Assembly (NCBI GenBank): GCA_944332995.1
Contig: CALVKR010000005.1
Location: forward strand, 1-64,000
Source: an uncultured Clostridia bacterium
GTDB lineage: Bacteria; Bacillota; Clostridia; Christensenellales; CAG-917
DNA length: 64,000 nucleotides
Direction: 5' to 3'
Every line of letters begins with the position of its first letter. The first letter of the stretch is position 1. Positions 43,389 to 55,659 of the stretch are shown in pieces. The notes beneath the pieces were generated by a model. That model was given only the letters and a program-made list of their open reading frames with translations, searched no databases and was not told the origin of the DNA. The position numbers and the translations under genes were made by a program.

Positions 43389-43531
43389 TTGATTTTTGCG
43401 CCGTTTTGAATTTTTAAAATTCCTGCCCGTGTCCAAAAATGCTTTTGAGCGGTAAAAACAATTTTTAGGTTGGCAAAACGCCGTAATCCGTTTTAAAATT
43501 TTTCGGCAGGGCAAAACTTAAAGTGCGGCAA

Positions 43532-45481
43532 ATGGAAGAAAAGTTTAAAATCGTATCTAAATTTTCCCCTTGCGGCGATCAGCCGCAGGCTATCGAAGAA
43601 CTTGTGGAAGGACTGAACGACGGTCTGAGAACACAAGTTCTTTTAGGCGTTACGGGAAGCGGCAAAACTTTTACCATGGCAAACATTATCGAAAGGGTGC
43701 AACGTCCCGCCTTGGTCATAGCGCACAACAAAACTCTTGCCGCACAGCTTTGTAACGAGCTGAGGGAATTTTTTCCGCACAACAGGGTAGAATTTTTCGT
43801 TTCCTACTACGACTATTTTCAGCCGGAGGCTTATATCCCGAGAAGCGACACCTATATTGAAAAGGACCTCGCCATAAACGACGAGATAGACAAACTCCGC
43901 CACAGCGCTACGGCGTCGCTTTGCGAAAGACGGGACACCATTGTCGTGGCGTCCGTTTCGTGCATATACGGCTTGGGCGCACCAAAAGAATATTATTCGC
44001 AGGCGGTATCCCTGCGAGAGGGGGAAACCTACGACCGTGACGAGCTGATAGATAAACTCATTGCCATTCAATATCGCCGAAGCGACGATTTTATCCGTTC
44101 TACTTTTCGTGTAAAGGGCGACGTCGTGGACGTATACCCTGCGGCGAATACCGATATTGCAATAAGGATAGAATTTTTCGGCGACGAGATAGAGAGAATT
44201 TCTCAAATAGACGCTTTGACGGCAAAAACTCTGAGCGAATTAAAACACGTTATGATTTTCCCGGCAAGCCACTACGTCGTAGGCGGCGACAAAGAGGAAA
44301 TTTTAAAGACGATTTTAAAAGATAAAGCCGAACGGGTAAAATACTTCGAGGAACGCAACAAACTCATAGAAGCGCAAAGGATAGACGAAAGAGTAAACTA
44401 CGACGTTGAAATGATTAGAGAAATTGGGTATTGCTCGGGTATAGAAAATTATAGCCGATATTTTGACGGGCGCGCGATAGGACAGCCTCCGTATACGCTC
44501 ATGGACTTTTTCGATAAAGACTTTGTCTGCTTTATCGATGAAAGCCACATGACCATTCCGCAGATAAGGGCGATGTATAACGGGGACAAGTCGAGAAAGA
44601 CAAACCTCGTGGATTACGGATTCAGGCTCCCTGCGGCATACGACAACCGTCCGCTCACTTTCGGGGAATTCGATAAAAAGATAACGCAGCTCATTTGCGT
44701 TTCGGCGACGCCTGCCGAATACGAACTTTCGCAAGCGGATAAGGTGACCGAGCAGCTCATTCGTCCGACGGGACTCGTTGACCCGCCTATCGAGATAAGA
44801 CCGACGAAAAATCAGATTGACGACCTTATCTCGGAGATAAACACATCTGTCGCCACGGGAGGCAGGGTGCTCGTTACGACGCTTACCAAAAAGATGGCGG
44901 AAAGTCTCACGGAATATTTAAGAGAGGCAGGCATAAAGGTCAAGTATATGCACAGCGATATAGATACCTTGGAGCGAATAGAAATAGTCAAGGGCTTGAG
45001 GCTCGGCGAATTCGATACGCTTGTAGGCATAAACCTTTTGAGAGAGGGACTCGATATCCCTGAAGTTAAACTCGTCGCCATACTCGACGCAGACAAAGAG
45101 GGATTTTTAAGAAGCGAAACCTCGCTCGTGCAGACTGTGGGCAGAGCGGCGAGAAACAGCGAATCGAGAGTTATTCTCTATGCCGACACCGTAACGGGAA
45201 GTATGCAGAGAGCTATCGACGAAACCAACCGACGCCGTAAAAAGCAGACGGAATACAACGAGTTGAACCATATCACGCCCAAAACTATCGTCAAGCCGAT
45301 AACGAATACGCTCAACATAACCAAGGCAAAGACGAACAAGAAGATGAGCATTGCCGAAATAAAATCGGAAATCGAAAGACTCGGCCACAAGATGAGACAG
45401 GCGGCAGATATCCTCGACTTCGAGGCGGCAATAAAGCTGCGTGAGGAGATTTCCTCGCTAAAGAGGCAGTTGAGACATTAA
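43532..45481 (+). CDS. uvrB: Excinuclease ABC subunit B
   Basis: DNA helicase-like subunit of nucleotide excision repair, 649 residues. Walker A GVTGSGKT, the beta-hairpin [16 protein letters not shown] box in [12 protein letters not shown], helicase motif [24 protein letters not shown], and a C-terminal UVR motif ([20 protein letters not shown]) that binds UvrC/UvrA. I prefer ATG 43532; a GTG three codons earlier is also open but neither has a clear ribosome site. It is followed by uvrA on the same strand. Confidence 0.96.
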   Translation: MEEKFKIVSKFSPCGDQPQAIEELVEGLNDGLRTQVLLGVTGSGKTFTMANIIERVQRPALVIAHNKTLAAQLCNELREFFPHNRVEFFVSYYDYFQPEAYIPRSDTYIEKDLAINDEIDKLRHSATASLCERRDTIVVASVSCIYGLGAPKEYYSQAVSLREGETYDRDELIDKLIAIQYRRSDDFIRSTFRVKGDVVDVYPAANTDIAIRIEFFGDEIERISQIDALTAKTLSELKHVMIFPASHYVVGGDKEEILKTILKDKAERVKYFEERNKLIEAQRIDERVNYDVEMIREIGYCSGIENYSRYFDGRAIGQPPYTLMDFFDKDFVCFIDESHMTIPQIRAMYNGDKSRKTNLVDYGFRLPAAYDNRPLTFGEFDKKITQLICVSATPAEYELSQADKVTEQLIRPTGLVDPPIEIRPTKNQIDDLISEINTSVATGGRVLVTTLTKKMAESLTEYLREAGIKVKYMHSDIDTLERIEIVKGLRLGEFDTLVGINLLREGLDIPEVKLVAILDADKEGFLRSETSLVQTVGRAARNSESRVILYADTVTGSMQRAIDETNRRRKKQTEYNELNHITPKTIVKPITNTLNITKAKTNKKMSIAEIKSEIERLGHKMRQAADILDFEAAIKLREEISSLKRQLRH

Positions 45482-45668
45482 ATTTAAATATCAAACGATA
45501 AAAACAAAGCAAAACGCATATACGGAAATTTCAATGCAAACTGTTTAACGCAAACGAGATATCATACGCAGTTAAAACCTTTAAAATCGGCAATGCGGCT
45601 TTAGTCGCTAGGGTATAAAGGGCAAAAAGATAAAACGGATAAAAGATAAAACGGACACAGGCGATAAA
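45482..45668 (+). other. uvrB-uvrA gap with a short direct repeat
   Basis: The 15-mer AAAAGATAAAACGGA occurs twice, at 45625-45639 and 45641-45655, just before the uvrA start. No ribosome site of normal strength is visible before the uvrA ATG; the repeat occupies its place. Confidence 0.5.
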
Positions 45669-48485
45669 ATGAACGAGATAATAATAAAAGGCGCAAAAGA
45701 GAATAATTTGCAAAACTTGGACCTCACAATTCCCCGTGACAAACTCATCGTTTTTACGGGGCTTTCGGGCAGCGGAAAATCAAGTCTTGCTTTCGATACG
45801 ATTTTTGCCGAGGGACAGAGAAGGTATATAGAGAGTTTATCGAGTTACGCCAGACAGTTTTTGGGACAGATGCAAAAGCCCGACGTCGAGTATATCGAGG
45901 GGCTTTCTCCCGCCGTCGCTATCGACCAGAAGACCACGTCAAAAAATCCTCGCTCCACCGTGGGAACGGTGACGGAAATATACGACTATCTGAGGCTTTT
46001 ATACGCAAGAGTGGGCACGCCTCACTGTCCCGAATGCGGAAAGGAAATTCGCTCGCAGTCGGTAGATGAGATAGTCGACAAGGTGATAGAGAGGGGAGGC
46101 AAGGTGCAGATAGCCGCACCCATTGTCAGGGGCAAGAGCGGCGAGTTTAAAAAGGAGTTTGAAAATCTCAAAAAGAGCGGTTTTCTGAGAGTCAAGGTTG
46201 ACGGCGAAAATTATACGCTCGACGAGCCGATAGAACTTGAAAAGACAAAGAAGCACACGGTCAGCGTTATCGTGGACAGAATCGCGGTAAAAGAGGGAGT
46301 AAACAAAAGACTCACCGACGCAGTGGAAATCGCACTCAATCTTGCCGACGGGCTTGTCGTATGCGACTTCGACGGCGAGGAAGTTTTGTTTTCGACTAAA
46401 TACAGCTGTCCCGATTGCGGAATAAGCATAGCAGAACTCGAGCCGAGGCTGTTTTCTTTCAACAGTCCATACGGCGCATGTCCGCACTGTTTAGGTCTCG
46501 GATTTTATAACAGCGTAAATTTAGATATGCTCATCGTGGACGAAAATCTGTCTCTCAACCGGGGCGCCATAAAGGCGAGCGGCTGGAATATGGAAAACGG
46601 TCAGGTGATAAAAATGCAGCTGAGAGCGCTTTCAAAAAGCTACGGATTTTCTCTCGATACGCCGTATAAGGATTTGCCCGAAAAGATAAAACATATTATA
46701 TTTTTCGGCAACGACGGCGAGTATATCGAAATGGAATACAATTCGAGAACTTACAGCGGCAGATTTATGTCGAGATTCGAGGGCATTGCAAACAATTTGC
46801 GCCGCCGCTACGAAGACGCCAAAAACGAATGGGCGAAGACGGAACTTTCCAAGTATTTTACCGAAACGCCGTGCCCGTATTGCAACGGAAAGCGTCTTAA
46901 AAAGGAAGCGCTTGCCGTGACGGTGGGCGGTCTCAATATTTACGAGCTTTGCAACAAGTCGATAACTGAAATCGACAGTTTTTTGAGTGATTTAAAGCTC
47001 AGTAAAACAAAAACTTTGATTGCCGAGCGAATTTTAAAGGAAATTCACGCAAGACTGAGATTTTTAATTGACGTGGGACTCAGCTACCTGACGTTAAACC
47101 GTTCGGCAGGCACACTGTCCGGCGGAGAGTCGCAGAGGATAAGGCTTGCCACGCAGATAGGAAGCGGACTTGCCGGCGTTTTGTATATCCTTGACGAGCC
47201 GAGCATAGGGCTTCACCAGAGCGACAATCAAAAACTTCTCGATTCACTAAAAAAACTCAGAGACCTCGGCAATACGCTTATTGTGGTAGAGCACGACGAG
47301 GAAACGATGCTGAGCGCCGATTATATAGTCGATATAGGTCCGGGAGCAGGCGTCCACGGCGGCAAGGTAGTGGCGCAGGGAAGCGTCGAGGATATAATCG
47401 CCGCAAAGGACTCGATAACGGGAAAATACCTTTCGGGTGAGTGGAAGATAGAAATCCCGAGCGAAAGGCTGTCACCCAAAGGCTTTTTTACCATACACGG
47501 CGCAAAGCAGAACAATTTAAAAAATATCGACGTAGCCTTTCCCGTCGGCGTAATGACTGCGGTGACGGGAGTGAGCGGAAGCGGAAAGTCGAGCCTTGTC
47601 AACGAGATTCTCTATCCGGCTGCGGCAGAGAAGCTCGGAGCGGTCAAGGCGGTGCAGGGTAAATACGACTATATAGAAGGACTTGAGTTTTTTGACAAGG
47701 TTATAGACATAGACCAACGCCCGATAGGCAGGACGCCGAGGTCTAACCCCGTGACGTATACGGGTGTGTTTTCGGCAATCCGTGACCTGTTCGCATCGCT
47801 CCCCGAAGCAAAGGCGAGGGGATACAAGAGCGGAAGATTTTCCTTTAACGTGCACGGAGGCAGGTGCGAGCACTGCGAGGGCGACGGTATGCTCAAGATT
47901 GAAATGCACTTTCTTCCCGATATTTACGTTCCGTGCGAGGTGTGCCACGGCAAGAGATATAACAGAGAAACGCTCGAGGTCAAGTATAAGGGCAAGTCAA
48001 TAGCGGACGTTTTGGATATGACGATAGAGGAAGCGTGCGTGTTTTTTGAAAACATTCCTTCAATCAAAAAGAAACTTCAGACTTTAAACGAGGTCGGGCT
48101 TTCATATATCAAACTCGGTCAGTCGTCCACCACGCTGTCGGGCGGAGAGGCGCAGAGGGTAAAACTTGCCACCGAGCTTTCTAAAAAGGTGACGGGCAAA
48201 ACGCTTTACGTTTTAGACGAGCCTACGACGGGACTTCATACCCACGACGTCGCCAAGATAACGAAAATACTTCGCCGTCTTACCGAAAACGGCAACACGG
48301 TAGTGGTCATTGAGCATAATCTCGACGTCATCAAATCGGCGGACTACGTCATAGACTTAGGCCCAGAAGGCGGTGACAAGGGCGGATACGTCATTGCCAA
48401 AGGCACGGTGGAAGAGGTGGCAAACTGCCCCGAGTCGCTTACGGGACAGTATCTGAAAAAGATTTTAAACGTTCAAAAAAGCTAA
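45669..48485 (+). CDS. uvrA: Excinuclease ABC subunit A
   Basis: Damage-recognition ATPase of nucleotide excision repair, 938 residues. There are two ABC modules: Walker [11 protein letters not shown] near residue 32 and [10 protein letters not shown] near 637, and two signatures [14 protein letters not shown] and [14 protein letters not shown]. Zinc fingers include CPDCG...CPHC and CEHCEGDG...[10 protein letters not shown]. Intact and standard length. It closes the uvrBA unit. Confidence 0.97.
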   Translation: MNEIIIKGAKENNLQNLDLTIPRDKLIVFTGLSGSGKSSLAFDTIFAEGQRRYIESLSSYARQFLGQMQKPDVEYIEGLSPAVAIDQKTTSKNPRSTVGTVTEIYDYLRLLYARVGTPHCPECGKEIRSQSVDEIVDKVIERGGKVQIAAPIVRGKSGEFKKEFENLKKSGFLRVKVDGENYTLDEPIELEKTKKHTVSVIVDRIAVKEGVNKRLTDAVEIALNLADGLVVCDFDGEEVLFSTKYSCPDCGISIAELEPRLFSFNSPYGACPHCLGLGFYNSVNLDMLIVDENLSLNRGAIKASGWNMENGQVIKMQLRALSKSYGFSLDTPYKDLPEKIKHIIFFGNDGEYIEMEYNSRTYSGRFMSRFEGIANNLRRRYEDAKNEWAKTELSKYFTETPCPYCNGKRLKKEALAVTVGGLNIYELCNKSITEIDSFLSDLKLSKTKTLIAERILKEIHARLRFLIDVGLSYLTLNRSAGTLSGGESQRIRLATQIGSGLAGVLYILDEPSIGLHQSDNQKLLDSLKKLRDLGNTLIVVEHDEETMLSADYIVDIGPGAGVHGGKVVAQGSVEDIIAAKDSITGKYLSGEWKIEIPSERLSPKGFFTIHGAKQNNLKNIDVAFPVGVMTAVTGVSGSGKSSLVNEILYPAAAEKLGAVKAVQGKYDYIEGLEFFDKVIDIDQRPIGRTPRSNPVTYTGVFSAIRDLFASLPEAKARGYKSGRFSFNVHGGRCEHCEGDGMLKIEMHFLPDIYVPCEVCHGKRYNRETLEVKYKGKSIADVLDMTIEEACVFFENIPSIKKKLQTLNEVGLSYIKLGQSSTTLSGGEAQRVKLATELSKKVTGKTLYVLDEPTTGLHTHDVAKITKILRRLTENGNTVVVIEHNLDVIKSADYVIDLGPEGGDKGGYVIAKGTVEEVANCPESLTGQYLKKILNVQKS

Positions 48486-48746
48486 ACGCCAAAAGGATTA
48501 AATAAAACTTAACGGTTGCTAAAGTCAAGACAAACGTGTTTGCGATAAAACGGAGCGATACAGCGTTTGCGCAGGGTAAATTTACCTTCGGTTCACATTC
48601 GGTTTTAGGCTATGTTTTCAGCTTTTTTAAAGGTGAGGACTGTTTAAATAGAAGCTGTTAACTTTCAGGGAACTGCGGAGGTTTAAAATCATTGATTTAT
48701 AAATGCAAATCGGGTATAATGAAGCTATCAAGGAAAGGAAAAGAAT
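48486..48746 (+). promoter_or_regulatory. thyA promoter region
   Basis: TTGATT (48692-48697), 17 bp, TATAAT (48715-48720), then AGGAAAGG before the ATG. Further upstream lies a perfect 12-bp palindrome GGTAAATTTACC (48575-48586) with no obvious role. Confidence 0.7.
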
Positions 48747-49577
48747 ATGAGTAAAGCAGATAAGATTTTTATTGACACCTGCCGTGACATTTTGGACAAC
48801 GGCGTTTGGGATACCGAGTTTGACGTTCGCCCCGTCTGGGCAGACGGCGAAAAGGCGCATACGATAAAAAAATTCGGCGTCGTCAACAGGTATAATCTCG
48901 AGGAAGAATTTCCGATAATCACGCTAAGGCAGACCTATTATAAATCGGCGATAGACGAACTTTTGTGGATATGGCAGAAAAAATCAAACAATGTGCACGA
49001 CTTGAAAAGTCATATCTGGGACAGCTGGGCGGACGAAAACGGCTCGATAGGCAAGGCTTACGGCTATCAGCTCGGCGTCAAACACAAGTATAAAGAGGGT
49101 ATGTTCGACCAAGTGGACAGAGTTTTATACGACCTTAAAAACAATCCGTCGTCAAGGCGCATTATGACCAACATTTACACTTTTGCCGACCTCAGCGAGA
49201 TGAACCTTTATCCGTGCGCATATTCCGTCACGTTTAACGTAGCCAACGGCAGACTCAACGCCATACTCAATCAGCGTTCGCAGGATACCCTCACGGCAAA
49301 CAACTGGAACGTGGTGCAATACGCTATACTCGTGCATATGTTCGCCCAGGTTTCGGGACTTAAAGCGGGAGAGCTGGTGCACGTCATTGCCGACGCTCAC
49401 ATATACGACAGACATATTCCGTTGGTTGAAGAAATACTCAAAAATCCGCAATACGACGCTCCGAAACTGAAGATAAACCCCGACGTCAAAAACTTTTACG
49501 ATTTTACCGTCGACGACTTTGTTTTGGAAGACTATAAATTTACTCCTTTCAATAAAAAAATCGAGGTGGCAATTTAA
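48747..49577 (+). CDS. thyA: Thymidylate synthase ThyA
   Basis: Makes dTMP from dUMP using methylene-tetrahydrofolate. 276 residues with the catalytic Cys in YPCAYSV (C157), the phosphate-binding RSQD at 177-180, and HVIADAHIYDRH. Classic ThyA, not ThyX. Its stop overlaps the folA ATG by one base (TAATG), which links dTMP synthesis to regeneration of tetrahydrofolate. Confidence 0.96.
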   Translation: MSKADKIFIDTCRDILDNGVWDTEFDVRPVWADGEKAHTIKKFGVVNRYNLEEEFPIITLRQTYYKSAIDELLWIWQKKSNNVHDLKSHIWDSWADENGSIGKAYGYQLGVKHKYKEGMFDQVDRVLYDLKNNPSSRRIMTNIYTFADLSEMNLYPCAYSVTFNVANGRLNAILNQRSQDTLTANNWNVVQYAILVHMFAQVSGLKAGELVHVIADAHIYDRHIPLVEEILKNPQYDAPKLKINPDVKNFYDFTVDDFVLEDYKFTPFNKKIEVAI

Positions 49578-50080
49578 TGAAAGCTATTGTTTGCGTGGAT
49601 AAAAATTGGGGGATAGGTAAAAACAACGACCTGCTCTTTCACTTCAAAGAGGATATGCGCCACTTTAAGGAGCATACTTTGGGCAACGTCGTCGTTATGG
49701 GCTCGAATACGCTCATTTCCTTTCCCGACTCCAAACCGCTTCCCGACAGGACAAATGTAGTCTTGTGGCCGGGCGGAAGCAGAAAAGACGTCGTGTTATG
49801 TCAAAGCCTCGATGAAATTTTTGATACGTTAAAAAATTATGACGATGAAAAAATCTACATAGTGGGCGGTGCGATGTTTTATAAAACAATGCTTGACTAT
49901 TGCTCTGAAGTTATAGTCACCAAAGTCGATGCCGACGGAGAGGCACAGGTTTTCTTTGAAAATCTCGATAAAAAAGAGGATTGGGCAGTGTCGGACGAGA
50001 GCGAGCCCATGACAGCCGAGTGCGGATTAAACTACCGTTTTATCACATATAAAAACTCGCTCGTCAAAAATATGCCGTAA
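49577..50080 (+). CDS. folA: Dihydrofolate reductase
   Basis: Reduces the dihydrofolate that ThyA produces. 167 residues: VCVDKNWGIGKNNDLLFHFKEDM gives the substrate loop with the active acid (listed here as WGIGKNNDLL and FHFKEDM), VVMGSNTLISFP, and IYIVGGAMFYKTML with the cofactor-binding Gly pair. Translation is coupled to thyA. The C-terminal end is normal. Confidence 0.93.
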   Translation: MKAIVCVDKNWGIGKNNDLLFHFKEDMRHFKEHTLGNVVVMGSNTLISFPDSKPLPDRTNVVLWPGGSRKDVVLCQSLDEIFDTLKNYDDEKIYIVGGAMFYKTMLDYCSEVIVTKVDADGEAQVFFENLDKKEDWAVSDESEPMTAECGLNYRFITYKNSLVKNMP

Positions 50081-50165
50081 AGCCTGACGTTTTGCATGTC
50101 GCACCGAGGGGAATTTAATGCATGCAGGAAAAAGGTTTGAGCAAAACGGATTGGGTATAAGTAAA

Positions 50166-50344
50166 ATAAGATACAGTAGATAAGATATAAATCAATAAGT
50201 TGCAAATCAATAAGATATAAGTCGATAAGATACAAATCGGTAAGATACAAATCGGTAAGATACAAATCGGTAAGATACAAATCAACAAGTTGTAAATCAA
50301 TAAGATATAAGTCGATAAGATATAAGTCAATAGGATATAAGCCT
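50166..50344. repeat. Array of twelve 15-nt tandem repeats
   Basis: Twelve contiguous units (the first of 14 nt, the rest of 15) with the consensus RTAAGATAYAAATCG. The central three are almost identical. The array fills the gap between folA and the folA/groEL terminator. On the minus strand it is open and reads as pentapeptides YLTDL/YLIDL, but no ribosome site supports translation. Confidence 0.85.
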
Positions 50345-50356
50345 TAAAGACAAATA

Positions 50357-50382
50357 AAAAAGCCATCTTGCGATGGCTTTTT
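50357..50382. terminator. Bidirectional terminator between folA and groEL
   Basis: AAAAAGCCATC (50357-50367), loop TTGC, GATGGCTTTTT (50372-50382). T-runs exist on both strands. Confidence 0.9.
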
Positions 50383-50420
50383 GTTTTGCCTTTAAGGCTT
50401 TATTTTCCGTAAACGGGATA

Positions 50421-52061
<1,641 letters not shown>

Positions 52062-52346
52062 TTATTCAACGATTGCCAAAATGTCGCTTTGGCGAACGAT
52101 GGTAACTTGTTGGTCGTCGATTTTAAAATCGCTTCCCGAATATTTAGAGTAGAGGATTTTGTCTCCTACTTTAACTTGCATCTTTGTTTCAATGCCGTCG
52201 ACGTTACCGCCGGGACCTACGGCTATAACTTCGGCAAGCTGGGGTTTCTCCTGTGCCGCCGAGGGTAAAACAATGCCGCTCGCCGTTTTTTCGGCGCTGT
52301 CGATTGCTTTTAAAACAACTCTGTCAAAAAGTGGTTTGATTGTCAT
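52062..52346 (-). CDS. groES: Co-chaperonin GroES
   Basis: 94-residue lid of GroEL: MTIKPLFDRVVLKAIDSAEKTASGI... begins typically (IKPLFDRVVLK), the mobile loop is EKTASGIVLPSAAQEKPQLA (exactly the family form), and KVGDKILYSKYSGSDF follows. I start at the ATG with GGAGGCAA upstream; the longer frame adds a non-family leader. Confidence 0.95.
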   Translation of the reverse strand: MTIKPLFDRVVLKAIDSAEKTASGIVLPSAAQEKPQLAEVIAVGPGGNVDGIETKMQVKVGDKILYSKYSGSDFKIDDQQVTIVRQSDILAIVE

Positions 52347-52380
52347 TTTTTTGCCTCCATAGCTTTTATTAACGATAATG

Positions 52381-52409
52381 ATTATATCCGCATTGCTAAT
52401 TTTTGTCAA
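52381..52409 (-). promoter_or_regulatory. groESL promoter without a CIRCE element
   Basis: On the minus strand TTGACA (52404-52409), 17 bp, TATAAT (52381-52386). The usual HrcA operator TTAGCACTC-N9-GAGTGCTAA is absent between this promoter and groES; only a TTAGCA half-like string lies in the spacer. Confidence 0.8.
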
Positions 52410-52511
52410 CACTTTTGCGACAAAAAATATATAAATTTTTGCTCAAATTTTGACATTTTTTTCAATATGCGAAACTTTTGAGGCTGAGAGGCGGTGTGAC
52501 AAACTTTTGAC

Positions 52512-52539
52512 TTGAAAAAATCGTTTTTTGTGCTATAAT
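52512..52539 (+). promoter_or_regulatory. Promoter of the dCMP deaminase gene
   Basis: TTGAAA (52512-52517), 16 bp, TATAAT (52534-52539). AGAGG precedes the ATG at 52569. Confidence 0.7.
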
Positions 52540-52568
52540 TGATTTAACAATCAAAGAGGTTTTACTTT

Positions 52569-53018
52569 ATGGATAAATGGGATAAGAGATTTATGGAAGT
52601 CGCCAACCTTGTTTCCACCTGGTCGAGCTGTTACAGAAGCGGCAGGCAGGTGGGCGCAGTCATCGTAAAAGATAAGCGCATTCTTACAACGGGATATAAC
52701 GGCGCTCCGTCCGGCGTTTTTAACTGCCGAGACAAGCAAGAGTGTTTAAGAGACGTGCTAAAGATAGAATCCGGCACGAGGGCAGAGCTTTGCTATGCCG
52801 TGCACGCCGAACAAAACGCTATCGTTCAGGCGGCAAAACTTGGAATAAGCGTCGACGGCGCAACTATTTACGTTACGCATCAACCTTGCTCTATCTGCAC
52901 CAAGCTCATTATAAATTCGGGAATAAAAAGGATAGTCTATCTGCACCCGTATCCCGATGAATTTTCTTTAAAGCTTATCGATGAAGCAAAGATATCGCTT
53001 GAGCAGTTTGAGGAGTAA
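52569..53018 (+). CDS. dCMP deaminase family protein (ComEB-like)
   Basis: A zinc-dependent deaminase giving dUMP, the substrate of ThyA. 149 residues; the zinc site is H79-A-E81 in AVHAEQNAIVQAA and PCSIC with C107 and C110. An N-terminal extra Cys/His element (GVFNCRDKQECLR) fits the second zinc site of dCMP deaminases. It is near thyA-folA and groESL, and divergent from groES. Confidence 0.92.
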   Translation: MDKWDKRFMEVANLVSTWSSCYRSGRQVGAVIVKDKRILTTGYNGAPSGVFNCRDKQECLRDVLKIESGTRAELCYAVHAEQNAIVQAAKLGISVDGATIYVTHQPCSICTKLIINSGIKRIVYLHPYPDEFSLKLIDEAKISLEQFEE

Positions 53019-53402
53019 AAGAGGAGCGGAAAGCGAATAAGATTAAAGCTTTGCACTTTCGGTCATATCGTTTTTTATTTTTTTAAGCCCTGACCGGGCT
53101 TTTTAATTTTTAGGCATTTTTCCCTTTTGGAATTTTCTGTTTCAGGGCGTAATAAGTTTACTGAAGGGTTTAAATTGCGCCCGGATTTTATCCTGAATAT
53201 TTATATGATTTTTCTTTCGCTTTTTCGGCTTTAAAGCCTGAATAAAAAGATTTTGGCGTTTGACTCATTCGACATATTTGCATATATAAATATGGCAATG
53301 TTTTTATATGTGAAAGCGTCGATTTTAGAATAGTTATATACTTTTTTTACAAAAAACGACAAAACAGCGCATTTTTTTCGGACGGATAAAATAAGCTATA
53401 CC
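53019..53402 (+). terminator. Gap with the terminator of the dCMP deaminase gene
   Basis: AAGCCC (53085-53090), loop TGACC, GGGCTT (53096-53101), then TTTAATTTTT form the terminator. The remaining 300 bases are AT-rich with no gene that I can support; a promoter for the next gene is likely but not clear. Confidence 0.6.
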
Positions 53403-54065
53403 ATGAAAAAAAATAAAAAGGGGATTATCGGCGTTATCGTCATAGCGCTTTGTTTTATAGTGACCGTTTCCGTGGTGGTGCTATACGGCGGAAAGGTTTC
53501 TGCGAGCGGACTGTGGAATACGACTTCGTATTATCTGCTTTCAATGGAATCGTTTGACAATCTATCGCTTGCCCGTGAAGCCGCATTCGTAAATAGGGAT
53601 ATGGGCGGCGCAGGATACGTTTTGAAATATGGAGATAAATATAAACTTATCGCCGCCGTATACGACAGTAAAGCGGACGCCGAAAAGGTGGCAGGCAAGC
53701 AGGAGAACGGGTGCGAGATAATAGAGACGAGAGTGCAGTCTTTTTCCGGACTTAAAGATTGGCACTCCGACGGCTTTAAAGCACTAAGTATTGTTTCGGA
53801 AAGCTATGCAAAACTCGCCGAGGCGATAGAGGATATAGTTTCGGAAAAACTGACAAATGAAGCAAAATACAAACAGGCAATGCTTGCGCTCGGCAATGCG
53901 GCTGCGATAAAACAGGATTTTGCCCCTTCAGACGAGGAAAGCGAGGCGTTTTACGGAAAACTGACCGCAGCCGTGGCGTATCTTTCAAATCTTACGGAAA
54001 GCGAGCTGACCGTTGCGGATTTCCGTTTTGCCCAAGTGGCGGTGGTGACTTTGTTTTGTGCGTGA
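53403..54065 (+). CDS. Membrane-anchored SPOR-like protein, 220 aa
   Basis: One N-terminal membrane segment (about residues 8-29, no Cys lipobox) with a KKNKK start. Residues 40-100 resemble a SPOR-type repeat: YYLLSMESFDNLSLAREAAF, GAGYVLKYGDKYKLIAAVYDSKADAEKVA (given as two parts, GAGYVLKYGDKYK and LIAAVYDSKADAEKVA). Such domains bind peptidoglycan or act in sporulation proteins of the SpoIIB type. The rest is helical. There is no clear ribosome site. The gene ends 40 bases before dnaX and may be a cell-envelope or sporulation factor (inference). Confidence 0.65.
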   Translation: MKKNKKGIIGVIVIALCFIVTVSVVVLYGGKVSASGLWNTTSYYLLSMESFDNLSLAREAAFVNRDMGGAGYVLKYGDKYKLIAAVYDSKADAEKVAGKQENGCEIIETRVQSFSGLKDWHSDGFKALSIVSESYAKLAEAIEDIVSEKLTNEAKYKQAMLALGNAAAIKQDFAPSDEESEAFYGKLTAAVAYLSNLTESELTVADFRFAQVAVVTLFCA

Positions 54066-54070
54066 TTTTC

Positions 54071-54099
54071 TTGATTTTGTTTAATTTTTGAATTATAAT
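54071..54099 (+). promoter_or_regulatory. dnaX promoter placed so that the transcript begins at the ATG
   Basis: TTGATT (54071-54076), 17 bp, TATAAT (54094-54099). The A of the dnaX ATG is at 54106, seven bases after the -10, which is where transcription should begin. No ribosome site exists upstream of the ATG. Confidence 0.65.
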
Positions 54100-54105
54100 A
54101 ATGCC

Positions 54106-55659
54106 ATGGCTTATACATCGCTTTACAGAAGATTCCGTCCGGATACATTCGATAAGGTCATCGGACAGGAACACATAGTCAAGACGTTAAAAAATCAGAT
54201 AATCAATCACGCCGTGTCGCACGCCTATCTCTTTTGCGGAACGAGAGGAACGGGTAAAACCTCCGTTGCCAAGATTTTGGCGAGAGCGGTAAACTGTCTT
54301 GAACCTGTCGGCGGTTCGCCGTGCGGAAAATGCGAAAGCTGTATGGAGATGAAGCTGTCCACAAATTTTGACGTGCTCGAAATCGACGCCGCATCAAACA
54401 ACAGCGTGGACCAGATAAGAGAATTGACGGAAAAAGTTCAGTTTGCGCCTACAAGGGAAAACGGATATAAAGTTTATATAATAGACGAAGTGCATATGCT
54501 CTCCAAAAGCGCATTCAACGCACTTTTAAAAACTTTGGAAGAGCCTCCGCTTCATGCGATATTCATTTTATGCACGACGGAAGTGCATCAGATTCCGCAG
54601 ACTATTCTGTCAAGGTGTTTGCGTTTCGATTTCAGACTTATTCCCACAAAAAAACTCGTAGACCATTTAAAGAGCGTATATAAAGCCGTCGGAGCAAAAT
54701 ACGAGGAAGACGCCTTGATGCTCATCGCTCAGGCAGGGGCAGGCAGCGTCAGAGATACGTTGAGTATTGCCGATATGTGCCTTAGCTATTGCTCGGACAA
54801 CGTGACATACAGCGGCGTGCTCGAGGTTTTGGGGCAGAGCGACCCTAAGAGCATTCTGTCGCTTACCGGTGATATCTTGACGCAGAACACTGCCTCCGCT
54901 TTAGAGAAGGTAGCCAAAATCTGCGACAGCGGAAAGAGCGTGCAGGTTCTCGCCTCAAACATAGCGGAAAATATCAGAAACCTGCTTTTCATAAAAAAAT
55001 GCCCCACCGCAAATAAGTATATCGGTATGCCTGCCGATATTTTCGAGGAAGCGGATAAATTGCAAAAGAAGATAGATACCGCAAAGCTGCTTGCCGCACT
55101 CGAGATATTCACCTCGCTCGAGGGAGAATTCAGATACACGTCGCAGGCAAGAATCATTTTTGAAGCGGCAGTCGTTAAAGCGGCTTTGACGGAAGCGGAG
55201 CAAAACGCTCCCGCACCTCAGAAGAATCTTTCTGTGCCCAAAGTCGCACCCAAAGAGACGGCAAAGGTGGAGGGCGTCATAGAGCCCAAGCCTAAAGCTC
55301 AGGTCAAAAAAGAGGACGCACCCAAGCCCGACGCAAGAGCGCTAAAAATCTGGAGCGACGTTATTGCCGCCGTGGCGAACGACAGCGAAATGAGCCTGAA
55401 AGGGGAATACGACAGCTTTTTAAAGTTTGCCGTATCCGACGGCGAACCGTTTGTCGAAAACGATAAACTCGTAGTATATTTTGCAGACGGTCAGCCGTTT
55501 ATCATTGTCGATAAGCCGGAGAACAAGGCTTTGATAAAGAAAATAGTGTCGGATCTTTCAGGGCTCGAATTTGTCGCCAAAAAGAAGCTGGTGCTGGGCG
55601 ACGACAATACAAAGAGTTATCTCATATCTTTGTTTGACAGCGATTTAAAAATAAAATAG
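54106..55659 (+). CDS. dnaX: DNA polymerase III subunit gamma/tau
   Basis: Clamp-loader ATPase, 517 residues. MAYTSLYRRFRPDTFDKVIGQ is the canonical start (MAYTSLYRRFRP then DTFDKVIGQ), Walker A is GTRGTGKTS at residues 45-53, the zinc module has C64, C73, C76 and C79, Walker B is IDEVHMLS, and a sensor region follows. After a Pro/Lys linker near residue 390 there is a short tau-like C-terminal domain. ATG 54106 fits the family start; the upstream TTG does not. It heads dnaX-ybaB-recR. Confidence 0.95.
   Translation: MAYTSLYRRFRPDTFDKVIGQEHIVKTLKNQIINHAVSHAYLFCGTRGTGKTSVAKILARAVNCLEPVGGSPCGKCESCMEMKLSTNFDVLEIDAASNNSVDQIRELTEKVQFAPTRENGYKVYIIDEVHMLSKSAFNALLKTLEEPPLHAIFILCTTEVHQIPQTILSRCLRFDFRLIPTKKLVDHLKSVYKAVGAKYEEDALMLIAQAGAGSVRDTLSIADMCLSYCSDNVTYSGVLEVLGQSDPKSILSLTGDILTQNTASALEKVAKICDSGKSVQVLASNIAENIRNLLFIKKCPTANKYIGMPADIFEEADKLQKKIDTAKLLAALEIFTSLEGEFRYTSQARIIFEAAVVKAALTEAEQNAPAPQKNLSVPKVAPKETAKVEGVIEPKPKAQVKKEDAPKPDARALKIWSDVIAAVANDSEMSLKGEYDSFLKFAVSDGEPFVENDKLVVYFADGQPFIIVDKPENKALIKKIVSDLSGLEFVAKKKLVLGDDNTKSYLISLFDSDLKIK

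Noticed and set aside
50032..50366. Minus-strand frames through the 15-nt array encoding repeated YLTDL or LPICI
   Set aside because: The frames exist only because the repeat length is a multiple of three; there is no start signal and they end in the array flank.
55290..55330. A6-G run in dnaX as a possible programmed frameshift site for the gamma subunit
   Set aside because: The run is not in the phase required for the usual heptamer and the shifted frame does not stop promptly, so there is no support for a gamma product here.
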